From Cyanobacteria bacterium RM1_2_2 (lineage in GTDB: Bacteria; Cyanobacteriota; Cyanobacteriia; Elainellales; Elainellaceae): a DNA stretch of 36,835 bases. The stretch is taken from positions 1-36,835 of the forward strand of contig JAAUQT010000031.1 in assembly GCA_012033495.1 (NCBI GenBank), in the 5' to 3' direction. The notes under the pieces are model-generated. The model had not been told where the DNA came from. It saw only the letters and a program-made list of their open reading frames with translations, and made no database searches. Below, piece after piece: positions 8,052-17,548 of the stretch; the first letter of the stretch is position 1, and each line of letters begins with the position of its first letter. The position numbers and the translations under genes are program-made.

Positions 8052-9023
8052 TTAGTGGCGTTTTTGATGCCATGCCCAAGCATGTTGGATGATTTGCGTC
8101 AAATCGGCATATTGTGGCTGCCAGCCTAGAGTCGTTTGGGCTTTCTCGCTGCTGCCCGTCAGAGCCGGCGGATCTCCGGGGCGGCGGTCTTGTTCAATGA
8201 CGGTAATTGGACGTCTGGTGACTTGTCGTGCCGTTTCAATCACCTGCTTCACCGAAAAGCCGCTGCCGTTGCCGAGATTAAATACCTGACTGTCGCCGCC
8301 CTTCAGCAAATATTCAGCCCCCAGCACATGGGCCGAAGCCAAATCGGTGACATGAATATAGTCTCGAATGCAGGTTCCGTCAGGGGTGGGGTAGTCAGTG
8401 CCAAACACTGAGATCGCCTCGCGTTTGCCCAAGGCCGTTTGCAGCACTAGCGGGATCAGGTGTGTTTCCGGTTCGTGATCTTCACCCAAGCGCCCTTGAG
8501 GGTCGGCTCCTGCGGCGTTGAAATAACGGAAGCAAACCGATTTGAACTGATGCGCTACATCAAAATCTGCCAAAATTCGCTCAACCATTAGCTTGCTAGC
8601 GCCGTAAGGATTGATCGGCGCTTGCGGATGGTCTTCTGGAATCGGCACTATTTCAGGAATACCGTAGGTGGCACAGGTAGAGGAAAACACAAACTTTTTG
8701 ATGTTTGCCGCCAGCATTGCCTCTAGCAAAGTTAGCGTGCCAATTACATTGTTGCGGTAGTACTTTGCCGGATCGCTCACCGACTCACCCACATAGGCAT
8801 AAGCGGCAAAATGCATGACGGCGGCAATATCGTGACTGGCAAAAAGCTGATCGAGCAGCGGGCGATCGTTCGTGTCGCCTTCGATCAATTTGGCTTTCAG
8901 CACCGTTTCCACCAGATCTCGATGTCCATAAACCAAGTTATCCAAAACGACAACCTTGTATCCGGCTTGCTGGAGCGCTAACACAGCATGAGAGCCAATG
9001 TATCCGGCTCCTCCTGTAACCAA
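8052..9023 (-). CDS. galE: UDP-glucose 4-epimerase, probable indel at the N-terminus
   Basis: Interconverts UDP-glucose and UDP-galactose using bound NAD, supplying galactose for envelope polysaccharides. The 323-residue frame contains the Rossmann motif VTGGAGYIGSH, the catalytic SSTCATYG serine region, the YGASK Tyr/Lys pair and NPYG, RDYIHV and NLG family motifs. The open frame can only begin at a TTG (9023) directly at VTGG, with no Shine-Dalgarno. A much better start lies at the GTG at 9043: AAGGAT stands eight bases before it and the peptide reads MAEVTTI, but it is one base out of frame. Adding one T to ATTTGG (about 9024-9028) gives MAEVTTILVTGGAGYIG, the normal family N-terminus. I therefore think the true gene runs 8052-9043 with an indel. 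Confidence 0.94.
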   Translation of the reverse strand: MVTGGAGYIGSHAVLALQQAGYKVVVLDNLVYGHRDLVETVLKAKLIEGDTNDRPLLDQLFASHDIAAVMHFAAYAYVGESVSDPAKYYRNNVIGTLTLLEAMLAANIKKFVFSSTCATYGIPEIVPIPEDHPQAPINPYGASKLMVERILADFDVAHQFKSVCFRYFNAAGADPQGRLGEDHEPETHLIPLVLQTALGKREAISVFGTDYPTPDGTCIRDYIHVTDLASAHVLGAEYLLKGGDSQVFNLGNGSGFSVKQVIETARQVTRRPITVIEQDRRPGDPPALTGSSEKAQTTLGWQPQYADLTQIIQHAWAWHQKRH

Positions 9024-9043
9024 ATGGTAGTCACCTCTGCCAC

Positions 9044-9627
9044 GGCAGTTATCCTTATTTTTGCTAACAGCTTTTCTCCTGCTGTTATAGCAGTTCTATT
9101 GGTCGAAGCCTAAAAGAAACCAGTAGATTCATTTCATCTTTGCCTGGGGAAGGCAGAAGGCAGAAGGCAGAAGGCAGAAGGCAGAAGGCAGAAGTAAGGA
9201 GGTTTAGAGTTTTGTGTCAATTCAGCTTCAGGCGATAAATTGATTTGAGCCGCTTTGCTGCCTGACCCACACGCAAATCGATTGCGGGCTATTCGATGTC
9301 ACCTCACTTAAAGCCTTTCAGAATCCAGCTTCTAGACCTCGAACAGCACGATTGTTGATCATCAACCCGTGAAAATTGCTGTATGTGTCTCTTAGGATCG
9401 TGGATTGAATCAATCCGTCAACTGTACGGGCGGGTTGAGCAGATCAATGGGCATCCGGCAATGAATTTGACCGCAGAACCTGCCCCTACCCACGATCAAA
9501 CGGATTGAATTTCTATTTCTTAGCCACGGTTCAACCCCTTCCACCAAATCCTCTTTCAAAGAAAGCGATCGTTTTGCTCAGTCTCAGCGATCATAAAGAA
9601 TCGGTTGTCTCTTCTCAAGCAAAGCTC
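9044..9627. other. gene-free stretch upstream of galE and the antiporter
   Basis: About 580 bases between divergent genes. It holds galE's ribosome-binding site (AAGGAT on the minus strand, about 9052-9057) and a seven-base tandem array at 9151-9192. The antiporter frame is open back to a TTG at 9505, but the peptide before 9628 looks non-coding. No other gene or RNA was recognised. Confidence 0.45.
9151..9192. repeat. heptamer tandem repeat, 6 x AGGCAGA
   Basis: Six perfect copies of the seven-base unit AGGCAGA, followed by a broken copy. It resembles the short tandemly repeated repetitive sequences long known from cyanobacterial intergenic regions. No function is evident. Confidence 0.93.
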
Positions 9628-11262
9628 ATGCCGTGTCATCTCACCAATTCAATTGCAGGCTTCCCGATCTTGCTTGCTGCTAGTCCTGCTGAGAGTGGGT
9701 TAGTCGTACAGGGCAATCTTGCCTATGTCACCAATGCCATCATTTTGCTTTTGGTTGCCACGATTGTTGCGCTGTTGTCTCGGCGGCTGCGGATGCCTTA
9801 TGTGACTGGATTAGTTCTGGCTGGCTTAACGATCACTCATTTTTTGCCCAGCAGCATTGGACTAGACTCCTCGCTGATTCTGAATCTGTTTCTGCCCATT
9901 TTGCTGTTTGAAGCCGCGATCAATACCGACATCAGCCGACTGCGCAGCACCGTCAAACCGATTGCGCTGTTAGCCCTGCCAGGGGTTGTGATTGCTTCTA
10001 GCGTGACAGCAACTGTGCTCAAACTGGGGTTGGGGCTAGGGTGGGTTTCGGCGTGGCTGCTCGGCACAATTTTGGCCATCACCGATACTGTTTCAGTGAT
10101 TGCCGTCTTCAAGGAAATCCCTGTTCCTTCGCGGCTCAGTACCATTGTTGAAGGAGAAAGCCTGTTTAATGACGGCGTAGCGCTCGTTCTGTTTAACCTG
10201 ATTTTGCTGGTTCACACGACGGGCAGCGTTTCTTTCAGCGAAGGCATCCAGGAACTCGTTGTCGTGATGGCAGGCGGCATTTTGGTCGGGTTGATTTTGG
10301 GCTATCTCAGCGCCGAACTGTTTGCTCGCTCGGATGACAACCTCAGCAGCATTTTACTCACCGTGGCATTGGCGCTTGGAGCCTATCAGGTGGCACACTG
10401 GCTGGAAGTTTCAGGAGTTGTGGCAGTGGTGGTTGCTGGGCTGATGGTCGGCAATGTGGGGCTATCGCGGCGGGTTTCGGCATCGAATCGAGTTACACTC
10501 TACAGCTTTTGGGACTATGCCGGATTTGGCGTCAACACGTTTATTTTTTTGCTGATTGGCGTAGAGTTGGCTCCTGCGACTCTTTGGCAACGGCTCCCGG
10601 CAGTGCTGCTCGCGGTGCTGGCGTACCAAATTGGGCGGTTGCTGGCGGTCTATCCTTTGTTGACGCTGTTGCGCTGGTTCGATCGTCCTCTGCCTCTCCG
10701 CTGGCAGCATGTACTATTTCTCGGCAACATTAAAGGATCGCTGTCGATGGCGTTGGCGCTGAGTTTGCCGCTGACGATTGAAGGGCGCAGTAATTTGATT
10801 GCAATTGTGTTTGGGGCAGTTTTGCTGTCGCTGGTGGTGCAGGGGTTGAGTTTGCCGTGGATGGTCAGACGGTTGCGAATTGCAGGACTTTCGCCCTCAC
10901 GTCAGCAAACCGAAGAGCTACGCGCCCAGCTAATTTCAGCCAAAGCGGCCCAAGATGAGCTAGAAGGCATGTTGAAAACTGGAGTGCTGCCCAAATCAAT
11001 CTATGAAGAAATGCGAGCGATGTATCAGGTGCAGGTGGCTAAAGCAGAACGAGCGCTGCGGGATTTGCACGATCGATGGGCAGTCGAAGTCACCACCGGA
11101 CAACGCGACCCCTCTGGACTGGATGCCATTCGCAAACGACTGCTGCTTGTTGAGAAGGGCGCACTCAGCGAAGCGTTGCGGCGAGGAATTTTGACCGAAT
11201 CCACGGTGAAGGGGCGCTTACAGCAGATTGACGAAAAGATTTTGATGTTAGAAGATGACTAG
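9628..11262 (+). CDS. CPA1-family cation/proton antiporter (NhaP-like)
   Basis: An inner-membrane Na+(or K+)/H+ exchanger for pH and salt balance. About a dozen hydrophobic helices span the first 420 residues. The CPA1 core is visible as ILAITDTVSVIAVFKEIPVP followed by VEGESLFNDGVALVLF, in which the ND pair belongs to the ion site. The usual first-motif DPVAV reads DTVSV here, a notable change. A cytoplasmic tail of about 125 residues (from SPSRQQTEELRAQLISAKAA) is charged and helical and may be a coiled-coil regulator. I choose the ATG at 9628 over the TTG at 9505 because the extra 41 residues are polar and unlike the family. Which ion is carried cannot be told from sequence. Confidence 0.85.
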   Translation: MPCHLTNSIAGFPILLAASPAESGLVVQGNLAYVTNAIILLLVATIVALLSRRLRMPYVTGLVLAGLTITHFLPSSIGLDSSLILNLFLPILLFEAAINTDISRLRSTVKPIALLALPGVVIASSVTATVLKLGLGLGWVSAWLLGTILAITDTVSVIAVFKEIPVPSRLSTIVEGESLFNDGVALVLFNLILLVHTTGSVSFSEGIQELVVVMAGGILVGLILGYLSAELFARSDDNLSSILLTVALALGAYQVAHWLEVSGVVAVVVAGLMVGNVGLSRRVSASNRVTLYSFWDYAGFGVNTFIFLLIGVELAPATLWQRLPAVLLAVLAYQIGRLLAVYPLLTLLRWFDRPLPLRWQHVLFLGNIKGSLSMALALSLPLTIEGRSNLIAIVFGAVLLSLVVQGLSLPWMVRRLRIAGLSPSRQQTEELRAQLISAKAAQDELEGMLKTGVLPKSIYEEMRAMYQVQVAKAERALRDLHDRWAVEVTTGQRDPSGLDAIRKRLLLVEKGALSEALRRGILTESTVKGRLQQIDEKILMLEDD

Positions 11263-11674
11263 CAAGCAAAGCTGATATAACGGTAGGAAAACACGGAGAA
11301 AAAAGCGCAGAAGCCCAATAAATCTGACATACTTTATTTCTGTATCAGCGGTGGCATCTGCTAGATTTAAAGTTGATTGGTTGCTTATATTTCCTCATTT
11401 CTTTCTCCTAACTGCACTTCGATAGCGGAAGCCCCTCTGCTGTAAGTAAAAAAAGCTCCTCTTATTGGGGTTTGGGTATTGACCTAAACCTCCAATTCTG
11501 ATTAGGAACCATCGTGATTTGTCAGAGACAGCGTTTTGTAGCGGTCGCCCAACGCTCAAAAAACTGTGGAATAGCCTCTCAGTAGCAAGAGCACAATGCT
11601 GGTGTCTATTCCAACCGATGTCTCTAGTTGGTGAATTGTTTCTGAATTATCTACTAAGTAATGATTTCTCAATC
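11263..11674. other. gap between the antiporter and the sensor kinase
   Basis: About 410 bases. The kinase reading frame is open from a TTG at 11519 and has another ATG at 11618, so part of this may be coding. There is no strong ribosome-binding site before any candidate start. TATTGACC...TTCTGATTAGG near 11476-11505 could be part of a promoter, but this is weak. Confidence 0.35.
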
Positions 11675-14600
11675 ATGGCTCAATCCAGATGGATGGAAGA
11701 TGACTCATTGGCGGAACCCGTCGAAGTAGCAGCATCTCTGGGCGAATTAAACCATCAGCTAGGGGAAGAACCGGCTGAGGCTTCAAGCTCAAATTCAACC
11801 GATTTAGCTTTCGATGCAATGCCCTTCCACAGCCTATTCAAGCAAGCTGCTGTAGGCATGGTTATTGCTGATCTCGACTATCGTCTGCTGGAGGTCAACC
11901 CAGCCTTCTGCAATCTTTTGGGCTATTCAGCCACCGAGCTTCAGTTTCGTAGATTTGAAGAAATTACCCATCCAGACGACTGGGAAGCAGCTTGGAACCA
12001 TCTGCAAAAATCCATACTGGAGAGCAAAGCCATTTTACGCTGGAAAAGCGCTATCTGCGGCGCGATGGCTCGATCCTCTGGACAAACACAACCGTCTCGC
12101 CACTCTATGCTGCCGCTGGCTTTCTGCAACACTACGCAGTCATTGTGCACGATATTAGTGAGCAGCAAATCATGTTGCGCCAGCGCGGTCTGGCAATCCA
12201 GGAGAGTGAAGAAAAATTTCGCCAATTGACTGAAAATGTTGGCAAAGTTTTTTGGATGGAAGACATGGAGCGGCGAACCCTTTACGTTAGCCCGATCTAT
12301 GAGCAAATTTGGGGAACCAGCATCGAATCGCTTTACCAAAACTCCTTAAGTTGGATAGAAGCAATCCATCCCGACGATCGGGCAACCATTGCAGCCAAAT
12401 ATATCGACCTGTGGAGCAGCCCGCATCCCGAAATGGAGTATCGGATTGTTCGACCTGATGGCGAGATCCGCTGGATTCACGATCGCACTTTTCCCATTCG
12501 CAATGCCCAAGGTGAAGTCTACCGCATTGCGGGTTTTGCAGAAGACATTACCGAACGCAAGCAGGCGGAACTAGAAGTTCGGCGTAATCATGATTTGTTT
12601 GAAGCGGTGTTTCAGGAGTCGGCAGACGCGATTTTCCTAGTCGATCCTGCCACCTTACTGAACCTAGATTGCAACCAACGAGCCGTTGAACTATTTGAAG
12701 CCGACAGCAAAGCCGATTTAATTGGCATCCAAGGCCATGTGCTACATAAAACCCCATTCTTGGACACAGAACTGGCGGCAGCGCGGGAACAGATCAGAAC
12801 GCAAGGAGTTTGGAGCCGAGAAATTGAATACCGAACGCTGAAAGGAAATTTCTTTTGGGGCAACATTGCAGGCAAGGGAATTAAAGTGGTAGGGCAGCGA
12901 ACAACCTTAATTCGGATTACGGATATTAGCGATCGCAAAGCCTCAGAGCAAATGCTGAAACAGCAAGCTGAGCGAGAAAGTTTGCTGAAGCAGGTGGCTT
13001 TTCAAACCCGCGAATCGCTGAATCTAGACTACATTCTCAGCACCACTGTTGAACGAACGCTGGCTTTCCTGCAAACAGATCGCGTCGTGATTTACCAGTT
13101 TGAGCCAGACGGCACCGGTCAGATCGTGATTGAAGCTGTCTCTCAGCCTGAATTTGCCATCATTGGTGAACACATTGAAGATCCTTGCTTCCGGCTGGAT
13201 CTGGGCACCCAATATCAACAAGGCCGCACCTGCGCCATCAGTGACATTTATGCTGCCGATCTTGCGCCTTGTCATGTTGAACTGCTGGCTCAGTTTCAGG
13301 TGAGGGCTAACCTCGTTGTGCCCATCTTTCAAGATAACCAGCTTTGGGGGCTGCTGATTGCTCATCACTGCACGGCTCCACGAGAATGGCAGTCGTTTGA
13401 ACTCGAACTGCTGAAGCAATTAGCTAATCAGGTCAGCATTGCCATCCGCCAAACGAGCCTCTATGCTCAGCTTGCGATGCAGTTGTCTGAGCGGCAACGG
13501 GTCGAGCAAACCCTAGAGCAACAGGTGCAGCGAGAACAGCTAATCCGGGCGATTGCTCAACAAATTCGCGGTTCGCTGCAACTCGACGAAATTTTGGAAG
13601 CCTCCGTCACTCAAGTGCGGCAGGTGCTCCAAGCCGATCGAGCGCTGGTGTTTCGCCTCAATTCCGATCGCTCTGGCGTTGTAATCAAAGAATCTGTCAT
13701 GGCGGATTATCCTGTTACGGCTGAAATGCTGCTTTCGGATCAGCACTTTCCGTTAGAAAGCTACGAGTCTTATCTAAACGGACAAGCCCGCGCCATTGCC
13801 AACGCTGAAACCGACCAGTTATCGCCTTGTTTGGCGGAATTCATGCACCAAATTCACGTCAAGTCGAAGCTGGTTGCCCCGATCATCCAGGCGGTTGAAA
13901 CCGGAGACTTGATTGTTTGGGGATTGCTGATTGTGCATTCCTGCACCCGCTGTCGCCAATGGGAATCCGCTGAGGTGGCTCTAGTCCAACAGGTTGCAGT
14001 GCAGATGGGGATTGCGATTCAGCAGGCTGATCTTTACTCGCAGCTAGAAACCCAGCTTCAGCAGAAAGAAGTTTTGCTCAAAGAGGTGCATCACCGGGTT
14101 AAAAATAACTTGCAGGTTATTTCTGCCATGCTGAATCTGCAAGCCCGCGTCACCCAAGACAAAGCAGTGCGAGATGTTTTAGAAGATAGCCGCAGTCGGT
14201 TAAGAGCCATTGCCCTCATTCATGAAACGCTTTACCAGTCTGATAATTTAGAGCGTCTAAACTTTCAGCAATACATTCGACGGCTGGTTGGAACCATTCT
14301 CAGCACCTACAGCAACACCCAGATTAGTTTGGTGTATGAAATGCAGCCCGTTTTGCTGAATTTAGAAACCGCGATTCCTTGCGGGCTGCTGGTCAGCGAA
14401 CTGGTCACGAATGCGATTAAGCACGCTTTTCCCTATGGTCGCCAAGGCGAAATTCGGATTATTTTGCAGTCTATCAACCGTTCAGATTTACAGAACGACC
14501 CATTCCCTTCCGCCAATCCGCTTGTCTCTCCGGTACGGAAATCGGCGCAGTCATCCGCCTACCAATACAGCTTGGTGATTCAAGACAATGGGGTGGGAAT

Positions 14601-14757
14601 TCCAGAGTATTTAAACCTCAAAGATCTCAAATCACTGGGATTAAAGATTGTGTATGATCTCGCCCTACAGATTCGAGGAACACTAGAGTTAGAGCGGGTT
14701 TCTGGGACTCGGTTTCAACTCACGTTTTCAGAGTTGGAATATCGGAGGCGGTTTTAG
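11675..14757 (+). CDS. PAS/GAF sensor histidine kinase with a DXCF cyanobacteriochrome-type GAF domain; frameshifted in the first PAS
   Basis: Likely a light-sensing kinase. Order: PAS1 (FHSLFKQAAVGMVIADLDYR on), PAS2 (FRQLTENVGKVFWM on), PAS3 (FEAVFQESADAIFLVD on), GAF1, GAF2, then a HisKA_2-type kinase with HHRVKNNLQ (phospho-His), the N box ELVTNAIKHAF and DNGVGI. GAF1 has both cysteines of the DXCF class: DPCF (Cys codon 13186) and PCHVELL (Cys codon 13270, followed by His), with VRANLVVPI after. GAF2 keeps the second Cys (codon 13828), followed by Leu, but has DQHF instead of DXCF. The frame breaks inside PAS1: the first frame runs 11519-12229, the second 11992-14757. Adding one A to the A5 run at 12006-12010 restores HLQKIHTGEQSHFTLEKRY, a normal PAS end. 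The start is uncertain (11519 TTG, 11618 ATG, 11675 ATG). Without the missing base a shorter kinase beginning in PAS1 or PAS2 could still be made. Confidence 0.85.
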
Positions 14758-14817
14758 CGCGCTTTATTACATATACATAGCATTCACATACACAGCTATC
14801 ATGCAGTCCATCAAACT

Positions 14818-16005
14818 ATGCAGCCCATCAAAATTCTAGTGACCGAGGATGAAATCTTAATTGCGCGAGAAATTGAAATGGCGCTGCAAGACTTGGGCTA
14901 TTCAGTAGTTGGATTAGTCTCTGATGGAGAAGCAGCGCTGGCAAAAGTGGCTGAAACCAAACCCGATCTCGTTTTGATGGACATTGTGATTCAAGGTGAG
15001 CAAGACGGAATTGAAACCGCCCAACGCATTCGCAATCAGTTTCAAATTCCGGTTATTTTTTTAACAGCCTATGCCGACGCTGATACCCTGCAACGCGCAA
15101 AAGTGACAGAACCGTTTGGCTATGTGCTCAAACCTTTTCAGCCTCAAGAACTCAACATTGCCATTCAAGTTGCCTTGGTTAGACACAACACGGAACAGTT
15201 TAAATTGGCAATGTTGCGAAACAGTATTACGCTGTCACTTCCTCACGAAATTAATACGCCTTTGCATGGTTTATTGGGCTTTACCGATCTGTTGCTTCGT
15301 TATTACGATTCCATGTCAAAAACTGAAGTGCTAGAAACGCTTCAATGTATGCGAACTTCTGTCGTGGGACTCGAACGCATCTGTCAAAACTTCTTGCTAC
15401 ACGCCAAATTAGAGGTGCTTGCTTCTCGTCCGCAAACACTAAAAAACCTGCGGCAAGGCGAAGCTTGCCTGACTCAAGACGTGATTCCTAGTTGTGCTGA
15501 AAAACAAGCCAGTCTGTTCAAGCGTCAGGCAGATTTAAGCCTAGACTTAGCCGATTTTGCAGTGCCCATGTCTGAAGTTTACTTCCGAAAAATATTAGAG
15601 GAACTGCTCAACAATGCCTTTAAATTTTCTGAACCAGGATCGTTAGTTTCGGTGAAAACTGAGCTTCAAGAACAGACATTTTGCCTCGCAATTACTGATC
15701 AAGGGATCGGGATGACGGCTGATCAAATTGCGCTAATTGGAGCTTACATGCAGTTTGAACGCGCTCAGCTTGAGCAACAGGGCGTTGGTTTAGGCTTAGC
15801 GTTGGTGAAGCGAATGGTGGAATTACATTACGGCACTTTAACCATCACTAGCGCCATTGAAGAACAAACCACGGTCGTTGTGCAATTACCAATTCCAGAG
15901 ATTCACTCTGCCCACTCTGCTTTCTCAGCGATGTCTAACCCACTAATATCTCACCCATTAGTATCTCCAATAGAAGAAAGTTCAGAATCTGATTTTCTTG
16001 CCTAA
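14818..16005 (+). CDS. receiver domain fused to a histidine kinase (hybrid response regulator)
   Basis: A 395-residue cytoplasmic signalling protein encoded 60 bp after the sensor kinase and probably co-transcribed, so a likely phosphotransfer partner. Receiver domain: acidic pocket E10/D11, phospho-acceptor Asp55 in DLVLMDIVI, the Thr/Ser site in FLTAYAD and Lys105 in GYVLKPF. A HisKA domain follows with His143 in LPHEINTPLHGLLGF, then HATPase_c with the N box ELLNNAFKFSEPGS, G1 DQGIGM and G2 GVGLGLALVKRM. So it both receives and can pass on phosphate. There is no DNA-binding output. The last 45 residues are Ser/Pro-rich and contain the near-repeat NPLISHPLVSP. The ATG has no strong Shine-Dalgarno. 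Confidence 0.9.
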   Translation: MQPIKILVTEDEILIAREIEMALQDLGYSVVGLVSDGEAALAKVAETKPDLVLMDIVIQGEQDGIETAQRIRNQFQIPVIFLTAYADADTLQRAKVTEPFGYVLKPFQPQELNIAIQVALVRHNTEQFKLAMLRNSITLSLPHEINTPLHGLLGFTDLLLRYYDSMSKTEVLETLQCMRTSVVGLERICQNFLLHAKLEVLASRPQTLKNLRQGEACLTQDVIPSCAEKQASLFKRQADLSLDLADFAVPMSEVYFRKILEELLNNAFKFSEPGSLVSVKTELQEQTFCLAITDQGIGMTADQIALIGAYMQFERAQLEQQGVGLGLALVKRMVELHYGTLTITSAIEEQTTVVVQLPIPEIHSAHSAFSAMSNPLISHPLVSPIEESSESDFLA

Positions 16006-16115
16006 AACCTTCTCTGCAACTCTAAAAGCTCCCTAGCTGCTCAATTTACATTCCCCAGAGATCAGCGCGTTTTCGCAGAAATTGGGGACTTGTGCCGTCT
16101 TTTCACACCGCTTAT

Positions 16116-16182
16116 CAGCCACTCGTCAGCTACTTGTCAGCTACTTGTCATACCAATTGAAACCAATTGAAACCAATTGAAA
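16116..16182. repeat. two adjacent tandem arrays: 3 x 11 bp, then 3 x 10 bp
   Basis: CAGCYACTYGT at 16116-16148 (the first unit differs at two bases), then, after four bases, three perfect copies of CCAATTGAAA at 16153-16182. Both lie between genes. Confidence 0.85.
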
Positions 16183-16310
16183 CAGAGGCCACGGCAGTTC
16201 GCAGACTGAAACCATCGCTGCGCAAAGCTGCCAAAATCCAAAAGTTGCTAGCGCAACGCTGCGCGAACGCAAATCCAAAATCCAAAAGATGCTGTCATCT
16301 GATGCCGTCA

Positions 16311-16339
16311 ACAGTTGACCATTCATGGATGACGCGCCC
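16311..16339 (+). repeat. interspersed repeat, copy C (right half only)
   Basis: GATGCCGTCAACAGTTGACC followed by ATTCATGGATGACGCGCCC. It matches the right half of copies A and B; the hairpin half is missing. It is in the same orientation as copy A. Confidence 0.6.
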
Positions 16340-16413
16340 CATAACCCGTTATCAGCAATCCCAATTCCTGATATGGTAATACAGCACAACCCCTAATCCT
16401 TGCTAACCCTCCT

Positions 16414-17064
16414 ATGGCTTTGCAACTGCGCGTTTATGTTCCTCCTCATCCGCTGATTAAACATTGGCTGGCAGTTGCCCGCGATGAAGCGACCCCCTCT
16501 GTGCTGTTCCGCAGCGCCATGACCGAGTTGGGGCGATGGCTCACCTACGAAGCAATCCGAGAGTGGCTTCCTACCGTTGACACGCAAGTGAATACTCCTC
16601 TAGCGCCCTGTCCTGCCAACTTTATTAATCCAGAAGTGCCGCTGGTGATCGTGCCCATTTTGCGAGCCGGATTATCTTTGCTGGAAGGAGCGCAAAATTT
16701 GTTGCCCCTTGCGTCGATCTATCACATTGGCTTAGTGCGCAACGAAGAGACGCTAGAAGCCAGCATGTATTTAAACAAATTTCCGGCTCAGTTTGATTCG
16801 CAAACGCGAGTGCTGATCACAGAGCCGATGTTGGCAACAGGCGGCACGATTACCACCGTGATGGCAGAACTGACTCAACGCGGCATCGATCCAGCAATGG
16901 TGCGAATTATTTCGGTGGTGACGGCTCCCCCCGCGCTCCAAAAACTCAATGTTGCCTATCCCGGTTTGGTGATCTACGCTGCCGCCATTGATGAAGGGTT
17001 GAACGAACGCGGCTACATTGTTCCTGGACTAGGCGACGCGGGTGATCGCACTTTTGGCACATAG
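16414..17064 (+). CDS. upp: uracil phosphoribosyltransferase
   Basis: Salvages uracil with PRPP to give UMP. The 216-residue length is usual. Family marks include VPILRAGLSLLEGAQNLLP, the PRPP loop PMLATGGTITTVMAEL, and the uracil-binding end AAIDEGLNERGYIVPGLGDAGDRTFGT. One oddity is that the Asp before PMLATGG in the E. coli enzyme is Glu here (ITEPMLATGG). The change is conservative, but it sits at the PRPP site. The gene is monocistronic or the first of a short run, with the next gene 138 bp away. Confidence 0.94.
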   Translation: MALQLRVYVPPHPLIKHWLAVARDEATPSVLFRSAMTELGRWLTYEAIREWLPTVDTQVNTPLAPCPANFINPEVPLVIVPILRAGLSLLEGAQNLLPLASIYHIGLVRNEETLEASMYLNKFPAQFDSQTRVLITEPMLATGGTITTVMAELTQRGIDPAMVRIISVVTAPPALQKLNVAYPGLVIYAAAIDEGLNERGYIVPGLGDAGDRTFGT

Positions 17065-17202
17065 CGCTGTTTCTGTGAACCCTTCTGTAAACCCTGTAGA
17101 CCGATTACTTTTTTAATTCAGATTTCGATTCCTGCTAGCAGACGGTTCTAAGCTAGCAGAGGGTACTAAAATTGAAGCAATCAGAGCACTAGGCATTGGA
17201 TC

Positions 17203-17535
17203 ATGAGTCAGCAAGGGAATTTTTTAGGTGGTTTTTTGCTTGGAACGGTTGTCGGTGGCGCGGTGGGGGGTGTAATTGGGGCACTGGCTGCCTCTCGCCT
17301 CTCCCAAACTGAGCCGGCCGCCAAACTGGAAGGCAGCAAAACAGATCCCAAAGCAGCCAAAAAGCGCCCCCTTAAAGCAGCGCCCGAACAAAATATGGAA
17401 GTGGCTCGACGCGGATTGGAAGACAAAATCGCTCAACTGAACGACGCAATCGATGATGTGCGGCAACAGTTAGGTACGGTGAATGGCACGGTGAAAGAAG
17501 GCAGCCGCGAACGAACCATTGCGCCGGAGCCATAA
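17203..17535 (+). CDS. small membrane protein with a glycine zipper, cyanobacterial conserved hypothetical
   Basis: 110 residues. An N-terminal helix rich in Gly (FLGGFLLGTVVGGAVGGVIG, about residues 7-26) should cross or lie in a membrane. It is followed by a polar Lys/Ala linker and a helical stretch (EDKIAQLNDAIDDVRQQLG, 72-90) that looks like a short coiled coil. Proteins of this pattern are widespread in cyanobacteria, but I know of no assigned function. It overlaps no other gene; the CYTH gene starts 13 bp after its stop, which suggests one transcript. A nine-base direct repeat, GCTAGCAGA, lies about 40 bases upstream. Confidence 0.7.
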   Translation: MSQQGNFLGGFLLGTVVGGAVGGVIGALAASRLSQTEPAAKLEGSKTDPKAAKKRPLKAAPEQNMEVARRGLEDKIAQLNDAIDDVRQQLGTVNGTVKEGSRERTIAPEP

Positions 17536-17548
17536 GGTTATCGCCACA

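Larger units (their letters stand above)
16006..16413. other. repeat-rich gap before upp
   Basis: About 400 bases. It contains tandem 11-mers and 10-mers (16116-16182), two copies of AAATCCAAAA-type sequence near 16232-16290, and repeat copy C (16311-16339). Short open frames across it (for example 16167-16379) are made of these repeats and are not credible genes. A CCTCCT-like stretch before upp is not a ribosome-binding site in the right sense. Confidence 0.45.

Noticed and set aside
9151-9192. Heptamer array considered as a CRISPR remnant
   Set aside because: Units are head to tail with no spacers; this is a simple tandem repeat.
16167-16379. 70-residue frame upstream of upp
   Set aside because: Built from tandem and interspersed repeats; not credible as a gene.
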